The notes below the pieces were generated by a model. That model was given only the letters and a program-made list of their open reading frames with translations, was not told the origin of the DNA and did no database searches. The position numbers and the translations under genes were made by a program. A DNA stretch of 64,000 bases from DASVWZ01 sp963715675 (lineage in GTDB: Bacteria > Acidobacteriota > Terriglobia > Terriglobales > Acidobacteriaceae): assembly GCA_963715675.1 (NCBI GenBank), contig OY970265.1:4216001-4280000 (forward strand), given 5' to 3'. This document shows, in pieces, positions 22,145 to 29,734 of this stretch; within the stretch, counting starts at the first letter, position 1; the number at the start of each line of letters is the position of its first letter.

Positions 22145-24442
22145 TTAGTCTCCCGCCCCCGGAATCATGTGTCCCTCTTCCGTGCGCACGGCCCACTCAC
22201 CTTCCGCTACGTAGCCCTGCGCGCTATAGGAATGGCCAGTCACCAGACCGAGAACGAACCAACCCAACACCAGCGCCCCGATGGCGAAGATGCTGTCCCC
22301 GATCATCCGCATCCAGCGCAGATGATTCATCAGCGGAGTCTGCATGAACTCCGCCGAACGCGCGTACCAAGTGCCGTATTCGACCGAAGCCCATGCCTGC
22401 ATCAGGCCGATCGGCAGCACGCTGATCAGCACCATCAAGGCTAGACCGATGTTGACCGCCCAAAATGCGAAGGCCAGGGGAGCATTTTTCCATGCCCTCC
22501 CCGGACTCAGCGCCCGCAGGCAAAACAGCATCAGGCCCAAGCCCAGCATTCCGTAGACGCCGAATAGCGCAGTGTGCCCGTGCACGGGAGTGGTATTCAG
22601 CCCTTGCATGTAGTAGAGCGCGATAGGAGGATTAATCAGGAATCCAAACAGTCCGGCACCGACGAAATTCCAGAAGGCTACCGCAACGAAAAAGTAGATC
22701 GGCCACTTATACGCGGCCAGCCAAATGTGCTGCTCGCGCGAGCGCGCCAGACGGATATTTTCCCACGCTTCGAAGCCAATCAGAATTAAAGGTACGACTT
22801 CCAAAGCACTGAATACCGCGCCCAAGCCCAGCACGATATTGGGCGTCCCCGAAAAATAAAGATGGTGGAAGGTCCCAATGATCCCGCCGGATAAGAAGAC
22901 GACAGTTGAGAACATCACAGCCCGGGTCGCGGTTTGCACCGAAAGCAGTTTGAGCCGGGTGAGGAGAAATGCAATGACAACCGTTGCGAATACTTCAAAA
23001 AAACCCTCGACCCAAAGATGCACAACCCACCAGCGCCAGTACTCCGCCGTCACCAGATTGCTGCGCTGCCCATACATCAACCCGGCGGCGTAGAACAGTG
23101 GAATAGCGATACTGGAAATGACGAACATGATGAGCAAGGCGTGATTGCTGTCGCGCCTGGCTAGTGCCGGCTTTAGGCCGCGCCACATGAGCCAAAGCCA
23201 GAACAGCAATCCGATGAACAACAGAATCTGCCAGAACCGGCCCAAGTCAACATATTCGTAGCCTTGCGTGCCAAACCAGAACCAGAGATTTCCCAGTTTG
23301 TGCTCGATGCTCAGCCACTCGCCGGCCAGCGATCCCACGACAACCAGGATCAGCGCGACGAACAAGGCATTCACTCCCAGTCGCTGGCCCTTGGGCTCGG
23401 CCCGACTCACGGCAGGCGCAACGTAGAGCCCGGTGGCCAACCACGAAGTTGCAATCCAGAAGATCCCAATCTGCAAATGCCAGGTCCGGGTCACGGCGTA
23501 GGGCAGCCAGCGGTCGAGAGGAATCCCGTAGAATCCCGAGCCTTCCACGCCGTAGTGAGCGGTGATCGCCCCCAACGCAACCTGGACGACCCAGAGCGCT
23601 GCCACCACGAAGAAATACTTCAGCGTGGCCCGCTGGGAGGGAGTAGGCTCCAGCCCTAACAGGGGGTCCCGCTCGGGAACCAGTTCGTCGGAGATGACAC
23701 GAGGCTGCGAGGCAAAATACCAGACCATGCCTCCGATTCCTGCAAGCAGTAGCACGAAGCTGATTACGCTCCAGACAATGGCGCTGCCGGTTGGCTCATT
23801 TCCGATCAGCGGCTCGTGCGGCCAGTTTTGGGTGTAGGTAACCCGCCCGCCCGGACGGTTGGTGGATGCTGCCCACGCCGTCCACCAGAAGAATGCACTC
23901 ATCTGGCGCGCCTGCGCTGGATCGGTCAGAGCATCCCTGGGAATCGCGTATTGGTTGCGGCCGTTCGCGAAGACATCGGAGTAGTAACGGCTCAATTCCT
24001 CGAATGCCTCGGCCTGAACCGGATCAACCGTGATTTTTCCGGTTGCCGGGTTGTACGTGTTCTGCCGGATGAGCTGTTCCAAACGTGCCTGCAAAGCGGC
24101 TTTCGTTTCGAGCGGGAGGTCGGTATAGCTGGTCCCGCCGGCTTGCCGGGCCCAGCGATCGAGGATGAAAACGCATTCCCGATGCAGCCAGTCGGCCGAC
24201 CAATCTGGTGCGACGTAGGAACCATGTCCCCAAATGGTTCCGACTTCCTGCCCGCCGATCGATTGCCAAACGTTTTGTCCATCCTGGATGGCGCTACCTT
24301 CGAATAGAACTCGTCCGTCCGTCGTTACGACCTGGGAAGGAATTGGTGGAGCGCTACGCAGGATCTTGAGGCCCACCCCGCCCAGAACTGCGAAGGAAAA
24401 TACTAGGACGAGCGACAGGGCAATCCACAGCTTCTTGTACAT
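22145..24442 (-). CDS. norZ: Quinol-dependent nitric oxide reductase (qNor)
   Basis: 765 residues, the size of single-subunit qNOR. It reduces two NO to N2O with electrons from the quinol pool, in the inner membrane. After the first membrane helix comes a long periplasmic region without a CxxCH heme c motif (GQNVWQSIGGQEVGTIWGHG), as expected for qNOR. About 13 further helices follow. Metal-site histidines are visible in VHLWVEGFFEVFATV, GTFHHLYFSG and TPVHGHTALFGVYG, with the glutamate of the former typical of NOR. AGAAAGG precedes the ATG. A perfect palindrome at 24471-24485 overlaps its promoter region. It is the last gene of an NO-defence cluster. Confidence 0.92.
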   Translation of the reverse strand: MYKKLWIALSLVLVFSFAVLGGVGLKILRSAPPIPSQVVTTDGRVLFEGSAIQDGQNVWQSIGGQEVGTIWGHGSYVAPDWSADWLHRECVFILDRWARQAGGTSYTDLPLETKAALQARLEQLIRQNTYNPATGKITVDPVQAEAFEELSRYYSDVFANGRNQYAIPRDALTDPAQARQMSAFFWWTAWAASTNRPGGRVTYTQNWPHEPLIGNEPTGSAIVWSVISFVLLLAGIGGMVWYFASQPRVISDELVPERDPLLGLEPTPSQRATLKYFFVVAALWVVQVALGAITAHYGVEGSGFYGIPLDRWLPYAVTRTWHLQIGIFWIATSWLATGLYVAPAVSRAEPKGQRLGVNALFVALILVVVGSLAGEWLSIEHKLGNLWFWFGTQGYEYVDLGRFWQILLFIGLLFWLWLMWRGLKPALARRDSNHALLIMFVISSIAIPLFYAAGLMYGQRSNLVTAEYWRWWVVHLWVEGFFEVFATVVIAFLLTRLKLLSVQTATRAVMFSTVVFLSGGIIGTFHHLYFSGTPNIVLGLGAVFSALEVVPLILIGFEAWENIRLARSREQHIWLAAYKWPIYFFVAVAFWNFVGAGLFGFLINPPIALYYMQGLNTTPVHGHTALFGVYGMLGLGLMLFCLRALSPGRAWKNAPLAFAFWAVNIGLALMVLISVLPIGLMQAWASVEYGTWYARSAEFMQTPLMNHLRWMRMIGDSIFAIGALVLGWFVLGLVTGHSYSAQGYVAEGEWAVRTEEGHMIPGAGD

Positions 24443-24470
24443 GGCGTGACCTTTCTCGGAGTTTCAAGTG

Positions 24471-24485
24471 TATCGTAGTACGATA
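24471..24485 (-). promoter_or_regulatory. Perfect 15-bp palindrome upstream of the NO reductase gene
   Basis: TATCGTA-G-TACGATA, 7-1-7, centred 36 nt before the start codon. A -10-like TAGAAT lies immediately upstream on the minus strand (24490-24485). The position suits a repressor operator. The sequence is unlike the TGTGA site at 27585 or an FNR box, so a second regulator would be needed. Confidence 0.55.
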
Positions 24486-24586
24486 TTCTATGCCGCAGCA
24501 AGCGGCAACTCCAGCAATCAACTGCAAAAGGAAGACTCAACAAAATGTTCCCCGGGGCGCCCACATGCCGGCCCCCGAGGAACAGG

Positions 24587-25321
24587 TTACGCGATGTGGC
24601 GGGACGCGGCTTCCATTTCGATGGCCCGTGGAAACAGAACGTTATTTTCCTTGTGAATGTGCTGGTGCAGGTCGGACTCAAACCCTTGCAACGCCTGGTA
24701 GAGCGTCTTGTAGCTGACGCAGGCGTCGGCGGGGACAGTGAATCCATTGCTGTCCTTGCGGATTTGCCGAAGGGCGTCGCCGGCTGAGTCGTGCTCCTGG
24801 GTCATCATTTGGATCGGGTGTTCCACGGTGCCGAACGGCGCGGGCAACACTGGGTCGTTTTGCAGCCGGGCCTCTTCCATCCGCACAATGTAGGGGAACA
24901 GCACTTGCTCCTCTTTCATGAGATGCATGGTGAGTTCGTTTGCCAGCGCCTGAAAGGTCGCCCGGATGGACAACAGTTCGGGATGATTCTTGCCATGTAC
25001 CCCGCACACCTTGTCCAGCAGCGCCCGCAGCCTCGCCGTTTCCTCGCGGGTGAACTTGTGATGTGTTTTCACGATGTGGTCGATCAGTTCCGCCAGCGAG
25101 CCGCTCGGCCATTGGCTTTCGGCGGCCATCGTGGGCGTTTGCGCGGCATCATCAAGCGCCCTCAATACCTCATCCGTGCTCAGGTTCGCGGCTTTGCAGG
25201 CTTCATCGAGCGGCACCTGGCCGCCGCAACAGTAATCAATGCCGAGCCGTTCGAACACCCGGGTAGCTCCCGGAATCTCAATCGCCAGTTGCCGTACCGT
25301 CTTTGTATCCACTGCAATCAT
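24587..25321 (-). CDS. ytfE: RIC-family di-iron Fe-S cluster repair protein
   Basis: 244 residues. The N-terminal ScdA-like domain carries the paired cysteines of DYCCGG (residues 30-31). The hemerythrin-like domain provides His and Glu ligands: HIVKTHHKF, LTMHLMKEEQVLFPYI, MTQEHDSAGDAL and LHQHIHKENNVLFPRAI. RIC (YtfE/ScdA) proteins repair iron-sulfur centres damaged by nitric oxide or oxidants. The position between a Crp/Fnr gene and norZ fits that. A weak Crp-type site lies 70 nt upstream (25391-25406). Confidence 0.93.
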   Translation of the reverse strand: MIAVDTKTVRQLAIEIPGATRVFERLGIDYCCGGQVPLDEACKAANLSTDEVLRALDDAAQTPTMAAESQWPSGSLAELIDHIVKTHHKFTREETARLRALLDKVCGVHGKNHPELLSIRATFQALANELTMHLMKEEQVLFPYIVRMEEARLQNDPVLPAPFGTVEHPIQMMTQEHDSAGDALRQIRKDSNGFTVPADACVSYKTLYQALQGFESDLHQHIHKENNVLFPRAIEMEAASRHIA

Positions 25322-25390
25322 CGCTTCCTCCCGCGGCGATTGGCTTCAGCCGCTTGTAGAACCACGCTAAGGCACGGCGGCGAACTTGCC

Positions 25391-25406
25391 GATGACTTTT
25401 GTCACG
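25391..25406 (-). promoter_or_regulatory. Weak Crp-type half-symmetric site upstream of the RIC gene
   Basis: On the minus strand CGTGA-N6-TCATC, a partial match to TGTGA-N6-TCACA; the downstream half is the weaker one. It is 70 nt before the RIC start, a normal activator distance. Support comes from the strong site at 27585 in the same cluster. Confidence 0.35.
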
Positions 25407-25458
25407 GAGATCCCAGGAAGGTGGGATGAGGGTGCCTGCGCTGGAACGAGCAAGTCGC

Positions 25459-26169
25459 CTATTCCGCGTCCACCAAGATCGTTTCGAGCGCCTGCAAGTC
25501 AGGGATGAAGACAGAACGGCCGTCCATACGGATCAGGCCTTCTGCCTGCAACCGGCTGAGGTTGCGCGAAACCAGTTCGCGCACCGTTCCAATCTGCGCT
25601 GCCAGTTCCTGATTGCTGGAGGGGAGTGTCACTTCAATGCCATGCTCGGCACGCTTTCCATGCTGTGCCAGGCGCACCAGAAACGACGCCAGGCGGTGAC
25701 GCACCGTGGTAAAGGAAAGTTCCTCGATAATCCCCACCAGCTTGCGCAAGCGCGCCCCAACCACCCGCAACACTTTCAATGCGACCTGCGGATGCGCCAG
25801 ACATAGCGCCTGGAAATCCTGCTTGCTCACAAACAGGAGGGCGGCTTCCTCCACGGCGGAGACCGAAGCCGGGTAATTGCCACCGTCGAACACCGGCAAC
25901 TCGGCGACGGAACTCCCAGGGCCTTCGATGTTCAGCACCTGCTCGCGGCCACTGGCGGAGCTTTTGTAGATGCGCACATGCCCCGATTCCACCACGTACA
26001 TTCCGGAGCACGGTTCGCCTTCGCTGAATACAAGTTCACCGGGCGAGAAGCGCCGCAGGACGGCCCGTTGCGCGAGGAATTTCAATTCATTTTCGGTGAG
26101 GCCGGAGAAAATCGCGGTCCGGGAAAGCGTGGTCGCTGAGTTGGTCTTAGTCTCCGGCACGCCGATCAT
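25459..26169 (-). CDS. Crp/Fnr-family transcription regulator
   Basis: 236 residues. The cyclic-nucleotide-binding-like barrel (FSPGELVFSEGEPCSGMYVV, then ELPVFDGGNYPASVSA) is followed by the dimer helix and a winged HTH (LPSSNQELAAQIGTVRELVS). No cluster of N-terminal cysteines for an FNR-type Fe-S centre is present, so it is closer to DNR/NnrR or Crp types. The recognition helix reads RELVSR, which aligns with RETVGR of E. coli CRP and predicts a TGTGA half-site. Exactly such a site lies at 27585 upstream of this gene cluster. It likely controls the NO genes around it; the effector is unknown. Confidence 0.9.
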   Translation of the reverse strand: MIGVPETKTNSATTLSRTAIFSGLTENELKFLAQRAVLRRFSPGELVFSEGEPCSGMYVVESGHVRIYKSSASGREQVLNIEGPGSSVAELPVFDGGNYPASVSAVEEAALLFVSKQDFQALCLAHPQVALKVLRVVGARLRKLVGIIEELSFTTVRHRLASFLVRLAQHGKRAEHGIEVTLPSSNQELAAQIGTVRELVSRNLSRLQAEGLIRMDGRSVFIPDLQALETILVDAE

Positions 26170-26191
26170 TGTAGCGGAACCGGGGGCCCAG

Positions 26192-27481
26192 TTAACCGAT
26201 CTTGACCAGGGGCTCTTCTTTCTTCGCCTTCAGGCTGGGGGTGTGCGGCTCGTACACGCAGAACGGCTCCTCGGCCATGTAGTTGCCGGAGGCGGCAAAG
26301 GCCCGCGCGCGGCATCCCATGCAGACGTTGCGAAACTCGCAGCAGCCACACTTTCCGCTGAGGTTGCCGGTGTCCCGCAAGGCGTTGAACACAACAGAAT
26401 TTTCCCAAATGTCGGCGAACGCCTGCTTGCGCAGATCGCCCGCGATCACCGGAAGGTATCCGCAGGGGTACACTTCGCCTTCGTGCGAAATGAAGCAGAC
26501 GCCGGTGCCGGCCAGGCAGCCCTTGGTCATGGCATTCATGTCATGCGGATGGCCCGAGGGGTGGCCGGTGTGCTGGCCGCGAGGCTGGCTGCCGGGATGT
26601 CCGGTTGCCTGCGGCTTCAGCAGAATGCCGGTTGATCCGGGCATCATCATGTCGGCGGGACCAATGGGGGAAGAGCCCGAAGGTTGCGCGACCGGTGCGT
26701 GTGCTTGCGCGGCTGCATCTGCGGAACGATGTTCAGCGGCGCGGCGTTGCCGGACCACACGGAAATAATGCGGAGCGCAGGTGGCTTTCAGCTCGATCCC
26801 GCCTTCCAGCGACTGATCATAGAACCAGTTCAACATGCGCTCGTATTCGTCTGGGGGAACCATCTGCTCGGCGGCAATATCGACGCCGCATCCCACCGGG
26901 ACCAGCAGGAAAGTGTGCAGCGCATCGGCACCCAGTGACTTGGCCAGCTTCAGCACCTCGGGCAACTGGTGCGCGTTGTGGCGCGCGATGGTGGTATTGA
27001 TCTGGGTCGACATGCCCAGCGCCTGCAAGTTGCGCAGGCCCTGCACGGCCGCATCGAAGGCTCCGGGGATGGCACGGAACGAGTCATGGGTCGCGGCATC
27101 GGCGCCGTCCAGGCTGATGGAGACGCGCTTCACGCCGGAATCGACAATCATGCGCGCGACTTCCTTGGTCACCATGGTGCCGTTGGTGGCAAGGGCGACG
27201 CGCAATCCCTTGTCAGTGGCATAACGCGCCAACTGGAAAATGTCGGAGCGGTAGAGCGGTTCGCCGCCGCTCAGCACCAGGATGGGATTCGCCGCCGCGG
27301 CAATCTGGTCGATGATTCCCAGCGCGGCGTGAGTGGGCAGGTCGTTCGGAGAACTCAGTTCGGTGGCGCTGGCGCGGCAATGAATGCAGCGCAGATTGCA
27401 TCCTTTGGTGACTTCCCAGAAGATCAGGCGGGCTTTGCTTTCTCCCGCAGCGTGCTGACCATTGCCGTTTGTCGGAGCCAT
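26192..27481 (-). CDS. Radical SAM/SPASM protein (heme-pathway AhbD/NirJ-like)
   Basis: 429 residues. The radical SAM motif CNLRCIHC binds the [4Fe-4S] cluster, followed by SGGEPL and ISLDGADAATHD. The C-terminal SPASM-type cysteines are in GEVYPCGYLPV, then CGCCEFRNVCMGCRARAF. The opening RLIFWEVTKGCNLRC resembles AhbD/NirJ enzymes that modify propionates in heme b or heme d1 synthesis; NO reductase requires heme b, but the assignment is inference. About 80 residues between the two halves form a Pro/Gly/His-rich insertion (about 260-340, HTGHPSGHPHD). It starts the cluster, 22 nt before the Crp/Fnr gene. Confidence 0.8.
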   Translation of the reverse strand: MAPTNGNGQHAAGESKARLIFWEVTKGCNLRCIHCRASATELSSPNDLPTHAALGIIDQIAAAANPILVLSGGEPLYRSDIFQLARYATDKGLRVALATNGTMVTKEVARMIVDSGVKRVSISLDGADAATHDSFRAIPGAFDAAVQGLRNLQALGMSTQINTTIARHNAHQLPEVLKLAKSLGADALHTFLLVPVGCGVDIAAEQMVPPDEYERMLNWFYDQSLEGGIELKATCAPHYFRVVRQRRAAEHRSADAAAQAHAPVAQPSGSSPIGPADMMMPGSTGILLKPQATGHPGSQPRGQHTGHPSGHPHDMNAMTKGCLAGTGVCFISHEGEVYPCGYLPVIAGDLRKQAFADIWENSVVFNALRDTGNLSGKCGCCEFRNVCMGCRARAFAASGNYMAEEPFCVYEPHTPSLKAKKEEPLVKIG

Positions 27482-27584
27482 GATTGCGACCTTTCCAGTC
27501 GGACCTCGGGGAACTACCGCTCACCCCTTGGATGTAACGATAGAAAATGGATGAACTTAGGGCCGTGACTGGAGTCACTGGAAC

Positions 27585-27602
27585 TTGTGATGTGTGTCAC
27601 AA
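27585..27602. promoter_or_regulatory. Crp-type operator upstream of the NO-defence cluster
   Basis: TTGTGA-TGTGTG-TCACAA is a perfect 18-bp dyad matching the TGTGA-N6-TCACA consensus. It is centred about 113 nt before the radical SAM start. A second short dyad, GTGACT-GG-AGTCAC, lies at 27565-27578. The adjacent Crp/Fnr protein has the matching recognition-helix residues (RE..SR). Confidence 0.7.
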
Positions 27603-28144
27603 GGGTGGCCGCGGATAGCTTTGTGTGGGCCGGACATTCCAGTCCGCCAGATGTGGTCACCCGGCACAGGCTTGCAGTGGCGGTTGTCGGCAGCCGTGAG
27701 TGTTCACCTTGGGGTTATCCCCCTCCCCCTCTCCTAGCATTTTGCAAGCTATAGAAAACAAACGGTGTGCCGTTTGGGTCCTTTGCAAAGTCTAGAAAAC
27801 AAACGTCGTTGAGAGGGCTGTTTTATGCCATGTTCACCCCTGTTTTTCACCAACAGCCGCAAAATATAGATTATAAAGGCTTTATATCATAATATAGAAA
27901 ACATTGGACTTAGCTGGCCAGCTCCTCGCCGTTCTTGCGGCCTTGTTCCACTCCCACGGTTGCGATGCCTCCGCCGTGCTTGCTGTCATCTATTCTACAA
28001 GATAAATTTCTTGTATAGTAGATATCTCTTGGATATTGTGCGCCCGATGGGCGGGCTTGTCAATGAGGCAGGTTGCAAGGTGTGTATATACGGGCCGCAC
28101 GCCGAAAAAACCGCCAGCACGTGATTGTGCTGAAGAAGGCGATG
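27603..28144. repeat. Intergenic region with 24-bp direct repeats and an inverted repeat
   Basis: The words at 27741-27764 and 27782-27805 (both TTTGCAA....TAGAAAACAAACG) are direct repeats with three differences, 41 bp apart. Degenerate relatives occur near 27860 (GCAAAATATAGATTATAAAGG in part) and 27890 (AATATAGAAAACA). An inverted repeat with 15-bp arms follows at 27988-28023. Two short minus-strand frames (27882-27989 and one overlapping it) are open but have no ribosome-binding site. No gene is supported. Confidence 0.55.
27988..28023. promoter_or_regulatory. Inverted repeat, possible operator or hairpin
   Basis: Arms 27988-28002 (ATCTATTCTACAAGA) and 28009-28023 match in inverted orientation at 13 of 15 positions, with a 6-bp spacer. 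It is AT-rich and stands about 120 nt before the hypothetical gene at 28145, so it could be its operator. Confidence 0.45.
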
Positions 28145-28882
28145 ATGCAAAATGGGGCTGATCCCATGCAACCTAGTCCGTCGATCTTCGGATGCTGGCT
28201 AGTTTTGCTATTTCTATTGAATTTGCCTTCAGCGGGCCAGAAGCCTGCTCCCCTTGAGCCTGAATCCCTTGAAATGCAGGCAGTCCTGTTTTCGGAGTGC
28301 TTGTCGGCGCGGCAAAAAGCAGAACGACCAGACTTCTGGCCAATTCGAATTGTCAGTGTCCGCGTCCAGATGGTCGGCGATAAGGCCCCCGTCGAGTATC
28401 GAGAATTCGACGGGAACTGCAGACGCGGTTCAATGAGGTCCGGTCAGTGGACCGGGGAACAGTTTGTAAATGCAAAGACGTGGCTCAAGAATGCCGGTAT
28501 CCGTGACGGAGTGACGATTGCGCTGTCCGAATCGAGTGGGAGTGGACTGCCCATGTCGTTTCTGAAGGTGCACAGTCCAGGGTTAAACGGAGACATTTAC
28601 ACCATGTACCTGAGATTCCGCTGGCAAGAGAAAATGGGCGCGGAAGACCCGGTGGCGGCGAGAGTTCTGAATGTGTGGCGATCCCTACTGCAAGAGGCTA
28701 CGCCAGGGAAGCTGGCGCTGCCCGGCGAGCATGAAGGGACAGATCAAGTCGCGCGCGACTGTGCGCAGGAATGGCCACCAAGCCTACGACGTTGGATTTG
28801 GGACGAGTTAAGGAAAATCACGCCGTCCGAAGGTTCCTACGAGGAGTGTTTGAAACGCCAGAAGGCGGGTAGCCGACAATAA
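28145..28882 (+). CDS. Exported protein of unknown function
   Basis: 245 residues from ATG 28145, chosen because AGAAGG stands five nt upstream; the open frame begins at 28073 with no ribosome-binding site. A signal peptide (GCWLVLLFLLNLPSAG) precedes a mature part with four cysteines (FSECLSA, GNCRRG, VARDCAQ and YEECLKR). Text such as VTIALSESSGSGLPMSFLKV does not match a family I know. Neighbours are a toxin-antitoxin pair on the other strand and a repeat-rich gap. Confidence 0.6.
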   Translation: MQNGADPMQPSPSIFGCWLVLLFLLNLPSAGQKPAPLEPESLEMQAVLFSECLSARQKAERPDFWPIRIVSVRVQMVGDKAPVEYREFDGNCRRGSMRSGQWTGEQFVNAKTWLKNAGIRDGVTIALSESSGSGLPMSFLKVHSPGLNGDIYTMYLRFRWQEKMGAEDPVAARVLNVWRSLLQEATPGKLALPGEHEGTDQVARDCAQEWPPSLRRWIWDELRKITPSEGSYEECLKRQKAGSRQ

Positions 28883-28914
28883 GACCGCAGCTCGACCCAT
28901 CAGAATCCCACAGA

Positions 28915-29325
28915 TTACCCCTTCAGATACTTTGACGGCGACAGAATCGCGATGTCGCGCCAGGGATGGAGCGCCAGCAAATCCGCGTCGCCGGATAGGA
29001 TCACGTTGGCATTGCCGTTGAGGGCGACTTCGAGAAACTTGTCGTCTTTGGGGTCACGGCATTCGCGCACGAGTTGAACGATGGGAACGAATTCGGCAAT
29101 CTGGCCCAGCCGCCGAAGAAAGCTCTTACGATCCTCGAGGCTGACGTAACGATCAAACTTTGCGCGGGAGAGGGCATCGGCCAGCTCGTACATCGCGGCG
29201 TCGGAGATCAGCAGGTGCGCTTCCAGTTCCGCTTTGCGCAAAGCCAGGGCGGGCATCGACTGTGGCAGAATCAGCCGGCTCACAAGCACGTTGGTGTCAA
29301 GCACTATGCGTGCGCGAGTCTGCAT
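28915..29325 (-). CDS. PIN-domain toxin (VapC-like)
   Basis: 136 residues. The PIN nuclease acids are in VLDTNVLVS (Asp10), the central YELADAL (Glu), ECRDPKDDKFLEVA and LSGDADLLAL. PIN toxins of this group cleave RNA, often tRNA or rRNA. The start ATG shares one base with the antitoxin stop (TGATG), showing translational coupling. It belongs to the COG1569-like putative toxin subgroup by its RDPKDDKFLE text. Confidence 0.88.
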   Translation of the reverse strand: MQTRARIVLDTNVLVSRLILPQSMPALALRKAELEAHLLISDAAMYELADALSRAKFDRYVSLEDRKSFLRRLGQIAEFVPIVQLVRECRDPKDDKFLEVALNGNANVILSGDADLLALHPWRDIAILSPSKYLKG

Positions 29326-29579
29326 CAGTCCTTCAGAATGTCAGCAAGAATCTCCTCGGTCATGCCTCGCTTGACCGCTTCGGCACCCACGCGATCACAG
29401 AACTTCTGAAACTCTTCAACGTTGATTTTGCGGATCCGCTCATACTCTTCGGCAGACATGATCACGGCGACATCCCGGTTCTGGCGGCGGATGACCACTG
29501 GTTCGCGCTGCGCCGCGTCGAGGAGCGCGGCCAGACGTTGCTTGGCATCGGTGGCGGAGACTGAGCGCATTGTGTCCAT
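29325..29579 (-). CDS. Phd/YefM-type antitoxin
   Basis: 84 residues from ATG 29579; the frame extends to 29606 and ATG 29570 is another option. There is no clear ribosome-binding site. The core SVSATDAKQRLAALLDAAQ, then PVVIRRQNRDVAVIMSAEEY, is the Phd/YefM DNA-binding fold. The C-terminal acidic helices would wrap the partner toxin. It is the first gene of the pair and likely autoregulates the operon, as usual for type II systems. Pairing of a Phd-type antitoxin with a PIN toxin is common. Confidence 0.86.
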   Translation of the reverse strand: MDTMRSVSATDAKQRLAALLDAAQREPVVIRRQNRDVAVIMSAEEYERIRKINVEEFQKFCDRVGAEAVKRGMTEEILADILKD

Positions 29580-29681
29580 AATAGACGAATTAGATAAAAT
29601 AGTCAATCAGGATGGGATAGCCCAGTTTCTCCAGGCTCGCGCCCCGATTTAGGTGCTGACCTGAGCGCACCGTCCCCAAAC

Positions 29682-29711
29682 AAAAATCGCGCGTCTTCAG
29701 GACGCGCGATT
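29682..29711 (-). terminator. Rho-independent terminator of the S41-family gene
   Basis: Read on the minus strand: an 11-bp perfect GC-rich stem (29711-29701 with 29695-29685), a 5-nt loop, then a T run ending in TTTTTG. It lies 24 nt after the stop at 29735. Confidence 0.85.
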
Positions 29712-29734
29712 CGAATCGCTGCAATGTTGTAACC

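Noticed and set aside
27882..27989. 35-codon minus-strand ORF, with an overlapping frame reading DSKHGGG and GVEQGRKNGEELAS
   Set aside because: No ribosome-binding site and no start in the second frame; the text is suggestive but not sufficient to call a gene.
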